A DNA stretch of 64,000 bases from Pestalotiopsis fici W106-1 (Eukaryota; Ascomycota; Sordariomycetes; Amphisphaeriales; Sporocadaceae): positions 2,038,834 to 2,102,833 of the forward strand of contig NW_006917101.1 of the NCBI RefSeq assembly GCF_000516985.1, written 5' to 3'. Position numbers and translations under genes: made by a program. Of the stretch, positions 22,854 through 37,507 are shown one piece after another; positions within the stretch are counted from its first letter, which is position 1; every line of letters begins with the position of its first letter. The notes beneath the pieces were generated by a model. It made no database searches. It saw only the letters and a program-made list of their open reading frames with translations, and was not told the DNA's origin.

Positions 22854-24544
22854 TTCTGAGTATTGCTCGTCAGAAACCGTATCGGCTCTTGACAAATTTG
22901 GTATGCTCCAATTTCACTGCCGAGTAGATAGTCTTCGTATGAATGAGGGTTCAATTGAGACACTTTACTAGGTCGGGATTGCTGACTGTACCACAATGTG
23001 AAGAATACACACAATTGTGCGATTGGCAACAGAGAAGATAGCAATTGCTTTCGATTGGAGCATTTATATCATTATTTTGTGTCGTACGAGTGAGACGTCA
23101 GCGTCTCCGTATAACACTAGATCACGGGCCATGGTTCAAGCCAGGTCATCTTCGGTTGCAATCCTTCCCGCATCCTTCGCACTACTAATGGCGAATCAGC
23201 TTCAGCTAGTTTTAGGGTCGGCGTTCGATATTACCCGACTCGAGTATACCACCAAAAAACTGCGGGAGCCCTTTTCCATATTTGCTAGATCCCGAGCAAT
23301 ATTGGCAGTGATGCTGTGTTAATAATATTCATAAAGATTAAATAGCTTCTATATACCAGTCTCTTTACATGATTGACTCTTTAAGCAATGGTATATCCAT
23401 GTCGGTCCAGAACCCTGCATCACTTCAATTGGTATACAAGGTAAACGTTCGTTTGATATCTACTATGGTCGCAGCATGGTGATATGAGCATAGTTTTTGA
23501 AAGATCTGGTCTTGAATACATGTGCCTCGCTTGATAGTAACTTGATTCGTTAGTATAGTAGCCTAGCACAAATGAGCTGTCATGCTGTGCGACTATTGTC
23601 ATCTCTCCGCCGGGCTAATGTGATATTAGAGAGAGTTTTGCTTGGTTTGATATGGGTTGACATGATTTGCACTCCACAGCCATCCATCTGCTGTTACCAA
23701 CCATATCCTTATCGTCTTTATACCGTATTGAAGTGCCGACGAGCCCTGTCTATTGATCCACCGCCGAAGGGCGAGCAGAACCTATGGCATTGCATGGTCC
23801 AGGCTTGGAGCAATGTTCAGATGATGATCTTGGCTCTTGGCATACATGAACAACGCATGTGAAGCCTCGTCAAACAAAATTATCTTGAATACCTGGTCCG
23901 TCAATATGCGACTTGGCTATATGCGCCGAGACAACCGTGCCACCCAATGAAGGAATCAACCAGCAAACCCAAGCATACACGGTAAATTCGCAGGGCCTCG
24001 GCCTTTTATCTGCAAAGGCCAAGGACCAATTGTGCATTCTGGATCCAGGATTTATGGAGTTGTTCGAGTTACATCCGGCTGGGGAGACCGAAGCCGACCC
24101 CCCTCGGCCAGTGTATCTGCTATTGCGACCTGCCCTTCTTGTCCATATCGCGGCTAAAGTGGGACTTGGCAACATTTAATATACTGCCCACTTGGCGACA
24201 AAGCCGATTGCTACTTTAAGCTTAAATTGACCGTCTGATCTCTTTACGTCTCTCTAGACTACGGCAGATTTATATGCATCTTGTCCTCGGTCTTTGGCCC
24301 TGTCCTATTCATCTTTGCTCAGGGCCTCGACACTTTGAGACTGCAAGTCTTGGCACGAATGCAGCTTAACAACATTAAAGCCACAGAATACGCATCGACT
24401 CAACAGCAATGAAAGATTGATCTTGATTGGTGGTGGACGTTATATGGATATAATCTGACAAAATGGGTGACCATCAACTCTCCGGCTACCTTTGGTCCGC
24501 TCTCCACCCCTTCGACCGGGTTATGGGTATGAATATATTGCCGG
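22854..24544. other. Intergenic, divergent promoters
   Basis: The region lies between a minus-strand and a plus-strand gene. A GGCTAAA motif (24152-24158), about 490 bases before the CE15-like gene, fits the xylanase-regulator core. No gene is recognised; short frames in both directions lack family features. Confidence 0.45.
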
Positions 24545-24552
24545 ATATATAA
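24545..24552 (+). promoter_or_regulatory. TATA box of CE15-like gene
   Basis: ATATATAA, 95 bases before the ATG at 24647. A second AT-rich TATA-like site lies just upstream, near 24531. Confidence 0.5.
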
Positions 24553-24646
24553 CCATGGCTTGGTACATATAACATGGTGGACATCCTCTCGACGACACAT
24601 TGACTGACAGAGGCTTGGTTCCATAAACACCAACAAATAATACAGC

Positions 24647-26143
24647 ATGACCAAGCTCGCAGCTCTCTACGCCTCCTGGGCCCTTGCGACCGTGGTTGTG
24701 GCACTTCCTAGTCTCGGACTACTCGAAGAACTGGCACCTCGACAGGCCGAGGTCTCCTGCGCTTCAACATATGCGTCCGGCAAGTATCCGACATGGCAGC
24801 AGCTCCCGCTGCAAACCACGATGCCCGACCCATTCCTCCCGCTATCCAAGACGACGACGGACTCGGGCAACACGGCCGCCGACGTCATGGCGGGCAAGGC
24901 GGCGGGGCGCATCGCCTCGCGGGAGGAGTGGCTGCGGTGCCGCCAGCCCGAGCTGCTCAACATGCTGCAAGAGTACCAGTACGGATACTACCCGGACCAC
25001 GCGCAGGAAACGGTGAAAGCCACGCGCAGTGGGCAGACGGTGAATATCGAGGTCACGGCGGCCGGCAAGACGGGCAAGTTCAAGGCGACGCTCGCGCTGC
25101 CCACGGGGGCCAGCGCCGCGGCAAAGGTGCCCGTGGTCATTAACATCGGCGGCATGTCGAACCAGCCATATCTTTCCGCGGGCATTGCCGTCGTTGGCTT
25201 TGATTACACGTCCGTCGCGGCTGACAGCAATTCCAAGACGGGCGCGTTTTGGGATTTGTACAAGGGAAGAGACATTGGTGCGTTGAACCATGGATATTTC
25301 TAATTTTATGGTCTTGGGTTGCTTTCCATCTCGTATCTGTGCCAGGAGAGCGCTGGGCTCCGAACATTTGGCAAGCTAACACGACGGTAACAAATTTCAG
25401 GCGTCCTGACAGCCTGGGCCTGGGGCTTCCACCGCACCCTCGACGCCCTCAACCAAACCGTGCCCGAGATCGACGCCGCCCGGGCCGGCGTCACGGGGTG
25501 CTCGCGTCTGGGCAAGGGAGCCCTGGCCGCGGGCCTGCTCGACGCGCGCATCGCCCTGACCATGCCCATGTCGTCCGGGGTGCAAGGGCTGGGACCGTAC
25601 CGGTACCACGCCATGTCGGGCCAGGACGAGACGCTGGAGAACTCCAAGGCCGGCGCCGGCTGGTGGAGCGACAACACCCTCGGCACCTTTGTCAATCACG
25701 CCGAGAACCTGCCCTACGATGCCCACACCGTGGCCGCGGCCATTGCGCCCCGCGCCCTCGTTATTGATCAGGGCTCCGCTGATCCGTATACCAACTCAAA
25801 GGCTACTGCTGTTGTGGTGTACCCGGCCGCCAAGGCCGTGTACGACTGGCTCGGCGCTGGTGATCAGATTGCCATGGCTGTTCGCAGTGGCGGACACTGT
25901 GATATGAGTGGCTAGTGAGTTTAGTTTCTTTGTTTGATATAGAAGGCATTCTGCGAGCTCCTTGGAATAATTTGAACTCCGAAACCTTTTTGCGAGCTAA
26001 CATGATGATTTAGTACAAACGTCCTGCCATTTGTCCAAAAGATTCTTCAAGGCAAGAACACGACGCGCGATTACAACGATCTGAGCCCGTGGTCTGCCAT
26101 GCCAACTACGTATCCATGGGCTACGAACACTCCAAAGATTTGA
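24647..26143 (+). CDS. Secreted glucuronoyl esterase-like protein (CE15), non-standard catalytic acid
   Basis: Three exons: 24647-25277, 25401-25914 and 26014-26143 (introns 123 and 99 bp); the product is 424 residues. Residues 1-20 form a signal peptide. CE15 landmarks are LPLQTTMPDPF, EWLRCRQPEL, LQEYQYGYYP, the nucleophile loop VTGCSRLGKGAL (Ser245) and SGGHCDMSG (His376). Family members cleave ester bonds between glucuronic acid of xylan and lignin, outside the cell. Characterised fungal enzymes carry the catalytic Glu 23 residues after the Ser, in PQESG; here the matching segment is PMSSG with Ser268. Asp338 in DQGSADPYTN, at the classical position after strand beta-7, may serve instead. 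No cellulose-binding module is seen. Substrate may therefore differ from the classical enzymes. Confidence 0.88.
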
Positions 26144-26454
26144 TGGCATGTACTTGGCACGCCTGTGTAAATTGAAAAAGGGATGCAAGAAAAGAACATG
26201 GCAAGAACTCGGGTCGTAACAGCACAATGAAATACCAGGTGTGTTGATACTATACAATTGTGTATTGATATCGAAAAAATACATGCTACATAACAGATCA
26301 TAAAATCATCGGGATAGATCAAAGAACGAATTGAATGTTCCCCTAATCAAACCAATCCCATCCATCATCGAAATCGGGGGCCCCATCACTATGGTTGGGA
26401 CTCCAGCAAAGGTCGTGGAATCAAAGCTAATCATGGTATCAGAAAACAAAGCGT
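26144..26454. other. Intergenic between convergent gene ends
   Basis: 311 bp between the stops of the CE15-like and subtilisin genes; it must hold both 3' UTRs. Nothing else is seen. Confidence 0.5.
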
Positions 26455-27939
<1,485 letters not shown>

Positions 27940-28041
27940 TGTGAAAGATTGTTTCTCAAGGATGAGATTAATAGGGGTGAAGAAGAGGAGGACTGATGAT
28001 CGAGAGACTTTCTTTGAGACCTCATGCTGCTTCCAAAGCAC

Positions 28042-28051
28042 ATATATATAT
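28042..28051 (-). promoter_or_regulatory. TATA box of subtilisin gene
   Basis: ATATATATAT, about 103 bases before the ATG on the minus strand. Confidence 0.55.
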
Positions 28052-31000
28052 CCTTCAAGGCTGGTATAGTCATCTTGCGTCTTGATTCCGCGATATCATA
28101 TTTGGCTAATCAAGGGTCTTGGGGTCTGGAGCAGTCGTGATCGCCGGCCCCATCGCGCACTGACGAGCTGCACAACGCCCGCTGCCCAGAAGTCGAAAAG
28201 GGCGAATCAGCCAGCGGCAGGGGGGGCCATCGCGACAACTTGCTCATTGCTCTGAACGAGCAGAATTAGTAACACGAAAACTCATGGAAAGGGCAGGTGG
28301 TCTTGCTCGAGCCTGGTTTCCTCACCGTCTGTGTAGGGATCGCAAGCGCAACGAGGACTTGGCAATGCAACTAGGAAAGCCAAGAGATGTTATACAAATG
28401 CTTCACTGGACGGACAAAAGCGACGACTTAGATACGGCGAAGCGAAGGGAAAAGAAGGACGGTGGAGAGACCCCACGGCCGTCGCCCCCCGCATACAACA
28501 TGTCCGTCCCTAGCAACAACCTAGGACCTGTGCTGCGATGCAATAGTAGTATGGCGAAGACGGGCCGTCATCTGAGAAGACATGGGGTGGGTACATGAGT
28601 CGACATTAGGGGGCGAGTCAGGGGATAGCAACCACAAAGGTCAGAGGGTCTTGTTTGTCGTTGATCAGATGAACCATGCTCGATAGAGACAATGAGGTTA
28701 CAGTGGGGTGGAAAGGGTCGCCGATCCAAGGTTGGACCCCCAGATTGAGTGAGTGTGCTTTTTTGGCTGTTAATGTTATGTAGGTAATGCAGAATTACCA
28801 TTGGTCCAGGGTATATAGGACTACTTGTCCGGGAGATAAGCAAGGATATGTACCTAAAGTCCATCCATGGTTGCCAAGGCACTGATGAGGCTCGCGCAAT
28901 AGGCGCATATGTACACTTGTTCCATGATGCTTGCTGAAAGTGCACCTAGGCCAACATTCATTCTCACAAGCCGATTGAGTTCGAGTGAGTATTTCGCTTC
29001 ACCAGGGGGGGCTCGGTTGAGTGAGAGGGTCGACCGGAACAAGAGCACGGCGTCTCACCGGCGCTCATATGCACGAGTTGTCGTTGTAGCAGTGGATAGT
29101 AGTAGTTATTTGCAGGCTTTGAAAAGCAAGAAATTCTGTGAGGGGGGGTTGCATAGTCACACGATAACTGCCAGGCAGGGTCCGATGTCTGTCTGCCGGC
29201 ATGCATATACCATAGTACCTGAAGAATGCATTTAGTAGCTTGCTGGATAGGCGGTGTCTTACTGTAGTTGGGCAGACAGTCTGCTGTCGAAAGATGCTTA
29301 TCAACTTTGGTCGATAGACATCAACGCTATTTTGACTTCGGCAGTAGTAGACCGATGAATTGGGGGGTTTGGGGGGTTGCGGAACGAGTCGATCGTTCTC
29401 CACCAAACAAGCCTAAAAGTAAGTATGCATTGGTGCATAGTCATAGTAAGTCTGGAATCGACCGAAACAAAGGTTGCGAAGCGCTGGGCCAGGGCAAGGT
29501 TGTACATAACATACATGCTGTATGCAAGCCGCCCGACGGGGTATTGTTGAGCAAGCTGGCTGCTAACCTACTAACTAACCTTAGGTAGCCTCCTACAAAG
29601 TACGGAATATTCTCTAATGTGTATGCGTGCGTGTACGCGGATGGCGGCTCGGCGAGCGTCATGTTCAGAGAATTCCAGGTTGCTTGTTCACAGCTTCCTC
29701 TTTGGGGATGCTATCAAAAGGAACCCCTCGAGTGAGCCCCATTCCACGCCGGCTTGCCGACTTCGCCTCGAGGGCTTGGGTTAGGTAAACTGATTCTCAT
29801 CCAAGGCCGACTTGTTGTTTGACTACCAAGCGGCCGCCGGAATACATGAGAAAGGATCACAATGCTGAGCACAGGTGATTGTCCCCGCTGAAGGCGACAT
29901 TGAAGCAATGCGACGCTGCGTGCATATCAGGGCGAGCCGCTCTCGTGTTGCCACGCTCTGACGCAAAGAGGCATGATGAGCAAGCTGATTGATAATAAGA
30001 GGCAATTGTTCTGAAATGGTGCATGCAATCGAGACATGGCCAATGAGATCGGTAAACACATGCAGACGAGGGAGACATATCATGAATGACTTCAACTCGG
30101 ATGATCCTAACGAAGAATCGCCAATGAGAAGGCACTTGCACGGCGCAACGCAGCAAGCGCCTGTTATCGAAGAAACCTGGCGCCGGTTTGGGTGCGGTCA
30201 GAGCACGCAGAGCAATATAGGCTGCATTAAGCAACATGGAGTAGACACGGCATTCCCCGGGGGTGTGTTTTCTTGGTCGCCTATTGCCGTGAGCTCAAAA
30301 TAGGAAATGAGGCTCTTTTGGACTCTAGAGGGACAAGAGACGTCGTTCTGTGCCGCTTTCAGCCAAGACATGATTGCAGAAAACACAGAACTGGATGAAT
30401 CATCAATCCAGTGATGAAAGAAAGAAAGAAAGACGTTTCCAACCTAAAGGTTCACTCAATATTTGGGGGTGTCACGAAAATGGTTTGTGGCAACTAGAGG
30501 AATTGCCTAAATATTGCCTGTGCCACTCGGACATTTGCTGCTGACCACCAGTAGTCCAGTAGTGTCGGTACGTGTAGTGCGGGAAAGGCGCCAACGGTAT
30601 GTGGGTTGATGTTATGCAGATGCATGTGGTTGGTTGTTGTCCTTGGACGGCAATAAATTGACTTCACAGTACTCTGTAACCTAGTAGCTTTCGGGTGGCT
30701 TGAATCTCAATCACACGTCAGACGTGCCTTATTCTAAATCGATAGCAAATGCCGACTTCTCTTGAATCATAGGAGTTGCAAGCAATACTTGTCTCTTCTT
30801 TCCCTTTCTCTAGGTCAGGAGATCAAAGACATTTTCGGACTTCATCTCCTTTCAATGGCCCCTAGAGTCGGTTATTGGCCTTGGCATAGTAATACACCGC
30901 TTTCAAACCCTTCCTATGCCTTTACCCGAACCCCAAAGGCCTAGAAGGCCCCCGGCCCCCGGCCCCCGAAGCCTCCCAAATGGCGCGAACAGCTCGACTC

Positions 31001-31677
31001 GAGCATTCCAACCAGGAGGCGGTGACGTACTTTTAGTTGGACTTCAGCCGCCTGCAAGTAATCTTGATATTTTTGTATAATCCGCTAGTATTTCAGCCGT
31101 CTTCTCACAACCATCGACTGAATTTAGCTCGCAGTCTCCTTCACCGAATGTGTAGCTTTTGTTGTAAAAATAGAGGATCCAAGTATAGATTTGAGATCAG
31201 TGATAAACTTCAAGATTGGTAGATCCGGTACCTGCCGGTAGGTAGTGAGATGCTAGCACGCAGCACTGACTGGGCACTGTCAGTTAGTGAGCCAAGCCTC
31301 CCGAGCTGGTCTTTAGCCGAAGATTAGGCGCAACTAGAGGATTCGTGTCGCAAGTCAGCGCTCGGGTACAGACTCGTTCAAAGGGATGTAATCTGAATCC
31401 TTCAAACCAAGTAGCATTTTCTACGCCAGTATCATAACACTCGAATGCCCAATGGCATTTGCTGGACTCGACTGCGGATAGACAGGAGTATGGTGGAGGA
31501 CGCCGTCGGACGACAACCGTAACCGATTACCCAAGCTTCCGCTGCACGACCTACGCCGACGACATGGATGGTTCCCAGGAACACGCTGGCCGAGGTACGT
31601 TTTCAGACATGCATTGAGGGCGGGAATGACCTCCCATCCCGGCATGGCCATACTTCGGCATACTTCAACATGGACAC
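28052..31677. other. Gene-free 3.6 kb
   Basis: Only short frames without family features on both strands. Notable sequence: a (GAAA)n tract at about 30417-30432 and three tandem GGCCCCC units at 30947-30967. The right part is the promoter of the ZIP transporter gene. A small spliced or non-coding RNA gene cannot be excluded. Confidence 0.5.
30947..30967. repeat. Three tandem GGCCCCC units
   Basis: Perfect 7-base tandem repeat, a local GC spike within an otherwise mixed intergenic region, about 0.7 kb upstream of the ZIP gene. Confidence 0.8.
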
Positions 31678-33097
31678 ATGGCTGTAGTTGGACCGCAGGC
31701 TAACCCGCGCAACTCTACAGACATTTCATGGTTGCCAACTCATGTTCTGCTGGCCGAACTCACGAGAAGGCAGGATGCCACGGAACCCACGGAGAAGCCG
31801 GCTTGTGGTAGCCGAGATAGGGGCTCGTACGACACTCCATTGCATATCTTTGCATTGGTCTTGATATTGACTCTGAGCACTCTGGGTGCGTACAATGTCA
31901 CCCGACAACAATATACCATACACCAATGACCAGAGTCGCTAATTGCTCGCAGCATGTGGCTTCCCGTTATTCTCCCGTCGAGCATCGCAAAGTCGCCGTT
32001 CGAACCGCATCATCTTTCTATGCCAGCACTTTGGAACTGGTGTGCTCCTCGCTACTGCCTTTGTCCACTTGCTTCCGACTGCGTTTACCTCATTGAACGA
32101 TCCATGCCTGCCGTATGTGTTCAGCGAGGGCTACCGGCCCATGCCCGGCCTGATTGCCATGGTGTCTGCTCTCGTCGTAGTTGCTTTGGAATCCTACCTC
32201 ACTACTCGAGGCGCCGGTCACTCCCATAACCACGCGCACGTATGGGATTCGGACGACGAAGGTGAGCAGGTACAGGGCCATTTGCACACAAACGGCAATG
32301 CCCGCGGGCTTGCAGCGAAACGGGCTTCAAGTCATAGGCCCACCGACATTGCGCTACAGGATTTCGGTGATCGGGACGGCCTCATGGCCGGAGTATCACC
32401 GCTACCCGGCTCTACCCCCCTCTCCGCTCCTGCTTCTGGCGCGAATCTATTATCAAAGAACCAAGATCACGATGATGAGGACGACCTCGATATTGACCTT
32501 GATGAGCTTGATCCAAGAGCCGAGGACGACGAACGGCCGCTTGCTGGAAATGCGGCCCAAAATAGGTCGGAACCCCCGACTCCCGGAACCCACAGCCCCG
32601 AGGAACAAAAGCGACTCATGCTTCAATGCTTGTTGCTGGAAGCAGGAATTCTGTTTCATTCGGTATTTATTGGCATGGCTGTATCAGTGGCTACAGGTCC
32701 TCCATTCATTGTCTTTCTGATTGCAATCGCGTTCCATCAGACATTTGAGGGCCTCGCTTTGGGTTCCCGAATCGCTGCCATTCAGTTCCCAAAACACTCG
32801 ATCAGGCCATGGCTCATGGTTCTTGCCTACGGAACAACGACCCCTATTGGCCAAGTCATTGGCTTGATTGTTCATAACATGTACGATCCAATGTCACAAA
32901 CTGGTCTCCTCATGGTTGGCTTCATGAACGCCATTTCGAGCGGACTGCTTTTGTTTGCTGGCTTGGTACAATTACTCGCGGAGGACTTTTTGACCGAGAA
33001 GAGCTACAAGACGCTCAAGGGCAAGCATAGAACGCATGCCTTTCTGGCCGTGGTAAGCGGTGCGGCACTCATGGCCCTCGTCGGGGCATTTGCTTGA
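31678..33097 (+). CDS. ZIP-family zinc/iron transporter
   Basis: Two exons: 31678-31885 and 31953-33097 (67-bp intron, GTGCGT...CAG); the product is 450 residues. TM1 is LHIFALVLILTLSTL-ACGFPLF, spanning the junction. TM2 contains HFGTGVLLATAFVHLLPTAF. A long cytosolic loop of about 130 residues starts with the metal-binding-type run HSHNHAH and continues with acidic and Ser/Pro-rich sequence (DHDDEDDLDIDLDELD). TM4 has HSVFIGMAVS and TM5 HQTFEGLALGSR, the His pairs that line the ZIP metal path. Three further segments follow. The family imports Zn2+ or Fe2+ into the cytosol, mostly across the plasma membrane. A 5-codon upstream reading frame (31670-31687) overlaps the chosen start in another frame, so a different or spliced first exon is possible. 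Confidence 0.92.
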
Positions 33098-33397
33098 TTT
33101 TATTAGCGAGCGATTATTGCTCTTTTAAATAAATTGGCCTTTTATATTCAATGTCATGTCGGGAATGAGTGGATATTGCATACGAGCGATCATCTGGCAC
33201 AAATTAATGACAGACGAATGATTCAAAAGCTGAAGAAGCGCATGTCTCTGAAGCGTATTCTCTTCTATATATTGACGTGAAATTGCCAAAGAAACTCTCT
33301 CTCTCCCGTACGCCCTGCTCTGTGTCTTGAAACGATTTCCCAAGTCCTCACTTGAACACTGCTCTTGTCTCCCAGCATAGATACTTAGATACATAAT

Positions 33398-33772
33398 CTA
33401 GCTAAATGTACTTGGTCGCGGCTGTCCATGGCTACTTGAGCCCTCGCCAGCATTACCACCGCCTGCACCACCCTGCTGCTGCCGCTGCCGGTGAGCCCAA
33501 ACATAATTGGTATCATCGCCCGAGTTGCCCGAGTTGCCCGAGTTGGATCCGCCCACATCGGCGCTGAAGTTGCCCCAGCTGCCGCTTGAACCGCCAGCGG
33601 AGCCGGAGCCGGCATTGCCCTGGCCGCTGGGGCTGCGGCTCATGTTGGGCGTGGCTCCAATGCCCAGGGCAGACTCGCCGACTACGGGTGTCGAGGCGCC
33701 TTGGCTGCTCCCACTACCAGAGCTGTTGCTCTGGGACGTCTTGGCTGTGTGGTAGCTAGATGTGGATGACAT
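33398..33772 (-). CDS. Small Ser/Gly/Asn-rich protein, function unknown
   Basis: A single frame of 124 residues from the ATG at 33772 (context aaactaacATGtc). An additional 26 residues upstream are in frame but would start further into the leader. The sequence is mostly low complexity: SNSSGSGSSQGAS, three NSG repeats in tandem encoded by near-identical 9-base units, and QRQQQGGAGGGNAG. No signal peptide, membrane segment or domain is visible. Such proteins are often disordered cytosolic or nuclear proteins of unknown role. The GC-rich codon third positions argue for coding, but simple-sequence DNA can give a frame by chance, so this remains uncertain. It is convergent with the ZIP gene, with 300 bp between the stops. 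Confidence 0.5.
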   Translation of the reverse strand: MSSTSSYHTAKTSQSNSSGSGSSQGASTPVVGESALGIGATPNMSRSPSGQGNAGSGSAGGSSGSWGNFSADVGGSNSGNSGNSGDDTNYVWAHRQRQQQGGAGGGNAGEGSSSHGQPRPSTFS

Positions 33773-35461
33773 GTTAGTTTTTTTATATTTATGGTTATAG
33801 CCGTAACGGTGATGCTTGGATGTGTATTGGAAAGACTCGTAGATTTTCAAATATTACTTGATGTGGGAGAAGGAAAGTAAAATCTCGAGGCCTGGAATGG
33901 GCAGTTCATATATCTTGTTGGTTGGAAGTTATTCACAAACTTGACGTGATCAAAAGACAAAGGTCCATCGGACGGGAGCTGTGATGGTAGCAAACATGAC
34001 CTCTTTGTGAATCACTGTCATACGTACCAGATCCGGGAGTTGGAGTCTTTGGTGAATGTGACCTATTTTGGTCATTATCATGTAGATATGTTCGCCATCC
34101 TTGGCAATGAGCATCAAGTACCTCCAGCAGTTGTGGAGATGCATCGAAAATCCATCCGACTTTCATGATGCACTTCCTATTCTGAAGCATTTGAGATTGT
34201 TCAAATACCCAGGATTTGTGCCGAACACCCATGAGCGCAACACTCAAGTCAGCTTTGGTTTTGGCCAAATATTGATGCACAACGACTTTCAGCATTCCAA
34301 GAATGCAGGGCGTGTCACCCTTGATTTTATCGGCGCTGTAGATACTAGAATCAGCTCACTCTTGATAGGTTAGGGAAACTATGACCAGGAGGGTTCCGGC
34401 TTGCAGCGCTGGAACATTATACCGTTGCGTGTGAGGTGAAGTTTTGGGTTGATCAACGACACGAGCTTGCATCTCCTGAAAACAAGGCCTGGCCTGTTTT
34501 TATTCTCAGCTGCAAGCAGCATTGGGCGGGCATCTTGGGTATCTTGGAGTAAGACGTTTTCCAGAGCGCTGTCGCCGTGGCCCTTGTCACAAACGTGCTT
34601 GGTGACCACGACCGGTCCCCAAAGCCCGACTGATCTTCATTTTGACTGCTTCTCGCGCATCGATTTGGTATTCCATTCTCTTCATCTTCCTTTTCCCCAA
34701 TTTTTTTTTTCCTCGATGGAACAAAATTGAGAAAGAAATAAGACAGGGGAATCGCAGAGCAGGATTGAGAAAAGGCCCACAATCCGTATATCGCACGGCA
34801 AACGTCTGGGAATGGATAGGTTGGGTGGAGGTGACCGTACCTACCTCTTTGGGGGTATAGTCAACACGCTGGAAACTACAGCGGATTCGCAATGGAAATT
34901 GCAAATGGGTCGTAATGTTCATGGAAGGGATGGGCTTCCCCGAGCTTAAATACGGGATAGGTGTTTTCATGGGCGACGATTGCCTTTTTTCACCGGGTCG
35001 GACGAAATCTGAGTTGGTAGTAAACAAGTAAACTGCTCGTCGGGCGGCGGGTGGTACTCGAAGGAAGGATCTGTCCTCCACCTCCCTCTTGTATAAATAT
35101 CTTTGTTTACCTTCTGTCTAGCACCGGCTGCATCGTAACAAAAAACCTACCACTCATACTCTCCATCTGAACAAGTAATCCGACCACACCAAGTTCCTGA
35201 GAATCACCTTCCATTCTGTCCTTCTAATCCAATAATATTGTCACACGCGAATCTGTATCGGCTTGGCGTATCCAGCCAAAGAGAACATGAATATATATCT
35301 AAATTCATCAGGCACACAATAACGGCAGTCGACTTGCCCACTGAGCAAGGTTTACCGATCACCAGTCACGCCTAATCTACCCAATCTACCCAAGCATCCC
35401 AGGATCAGTTACGAGGAGAAGGAACTTGACTGCCTCTCCCAACACCTTCAGCACAAACTTG

Positions 35462-35758
35462 ATGTCTTTGGTCGCCAAACGCCGGGGCCTCAACGCCAGC
35501 GGGACACGATATAGGCTACTGTCTCTCGACCCGGACGCTAGGGCGCGCATCGTGTCACTGATTGCTGTACATCTCCTATCTCTCGACGCCATCGACCGCA
35601 CCGTAGTTCATTTCCAACCCGACGCGATTCTCAATTGCGTCTGTCAGAATCAGTGCTTGAACATGGCGAGAACGCATGTCAAGGATAGTGGCTTTGCGTG
35701 GGTGTCATCATTATTGGGCGGAGAAAACATCGCACAATACTGTATCGACCACGACTGA
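35462..35758 (+). CDS. Possible small protein, 98 residues (doubtful)
   Basis: A frame from the ATG at 35462 to TGA at 35758. A TATA-like site (near 35091) and a CT-rich leader precede it, but a short upstream frame (from 35287) also lies in that leader. The peptide starts MSLVAKRRGLNASGTRY and has no signal peptide or known domain. Third positions are moderately GC-rich. It could be chance. Confidence 0.2.
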   Translation: MSLVAKRRGLNASGTRYRLLSLDPDARARIVSLIAVHLLSLDAIDRTVVHFQPDAILNCVCQNQCLNMARTHVKDSGFAWVSSLLGGENIAQYCIDHD

Positions 35759-37507
35759 CACGAAAAGGCCATGAAGGAGTTTGCTTTGCTCAAGGCAACA
35801 ATATGTTTCCCGGTGAATCGGGGTCGTACAAGGTTCAAACAGATTCAGTTCACTCTGAACGTGGTTGAAAGATTATATCATCTGTCCCGGTTTCGATTTT
35901 ATTACCCAGATACAAAACGCTCTGTTCATGCTGTGTTTTTCATCCAGTGGAGGAAAACCTTAGAAAGAATTTCGTGCTTAGATGATTGAATAGGAAAACA
36001 TCAATCGAATCGTTCTCATTTTTCACTCCCGGAATGTGACCTTGACCGTGTATAATGTTTGTTCGAGGGCTTGGAGGGCGGTGTTGTTGATTAATGTCAA
36101 CGTAATCTACGAAGCAGGGCTAGTATCTCGGTCGATATTAAGAGCCAATATTAAATCTGGCAATCAAGGCCCTGAAAAGTTTCGCCAGTAGCGTTGTAGA
36201 TACGCTCACTTGAGAGGGAGGTCTTGTGTGGATTCCCACGGCTGTGTTCATGAGTGGTGATGTGTCGCTATCGATAGTCTCGCAGTACAGGAGCCCTTTA
36301 GACAAGGGTGGCTTTCCTACTGCCCGCCATGTTTGGGACTCTGAACCCTGCACTACCAGTCCAGGTGGTTGATAGCAGTATTCATAGTCTGCCTTCCGCG
36401 AGAATTAAACTCTTGGTATGTTCTTCCGTCTTTGAGAATCTTATGCTAGCATGAGAAATGGTGCCAAGTCGCCTGATCCAGCTCGCCCATTGAAAGTTGA
36501 ACGCTTCATTGTGTTCACTTCCAGTGTACCAGATAATCAGTATTTAATAGCTGATTTTATGCTCTAGAATATAAAAGATGTCTGCTGCATTGTCATCGTT
36601 GACATGATTCATGGATGGATGCGGATCCATAGGAGACTTTTGGTCATTACTGAGATCTTGTCTTGATAATGTATGCACCGAGTGTCGATGCCGTGGATGC
36701 ATGAGGTAGTTGCGTGTGAGGTGTGAAGATTCTATGAATAAAACAAGAGAATGAAGGGAAGTCTTTTTGCTTGATCTGTGAATGAACATACAATATTTAT
36801 TTGCTAAGCCGACCACAAGTCTTGTTGAATATTGAACCTGATTTCCATGGCCATGGGGTAAGAGTTTCATACATTTATTTGGAATGACATATTTCGGTAG
36901 TGCTTGAAGCGGGTTCACTTTGCTATTCCTGATCTTATTTCCTAGAGAATAGCGTTGGTCACTTGGGCAGCGTTGAGATGGTGTTCTTAGGCTGTCAGGT
37001 ACAACTCAGTTCACTTGTATTGCTCCACCGGAGGAATGGCCGATTACAAAGATCCGGACAACGCGAGTAAGATCTCTGTATCTTGGAGCCATGAGCCACT
37101 CTAACCAAGGCAAAACTGTCCCGGATTCCTGCCGCTTGGCTTGACGTAGCGCAACGGCTTTGGCCTTGGGATTTGACAGATGCAGAATTGCTGCAAAGCT
37201 TTTGACGTGTTATGAAAATGTTTGGTGTCAAGGCTCTCTTCTAGCAACGCAACATCCCTTCCTTGATCCATTGAACCGCTTTTACATGGAGCATCGTCGG
37301 CGCGGCTGTCGCGACCAGGAGCCAGTGAGTTTATACCTTGTAGACTACGGATTCACCTTGCATCGACGAGGTCGGTCCAGCGCAACGCTAGTGGTCGGTT
37401 CTCATTTCAGTCCCGACGCAAAAAGCCGGCGGTCGGCTTTGCGGGCAGTTGGCTGTTAGATGGTAAAAGCGCCGGAGCTTTTGTCCTTGCAGCTTGAAAG
37501 ACCCTTC

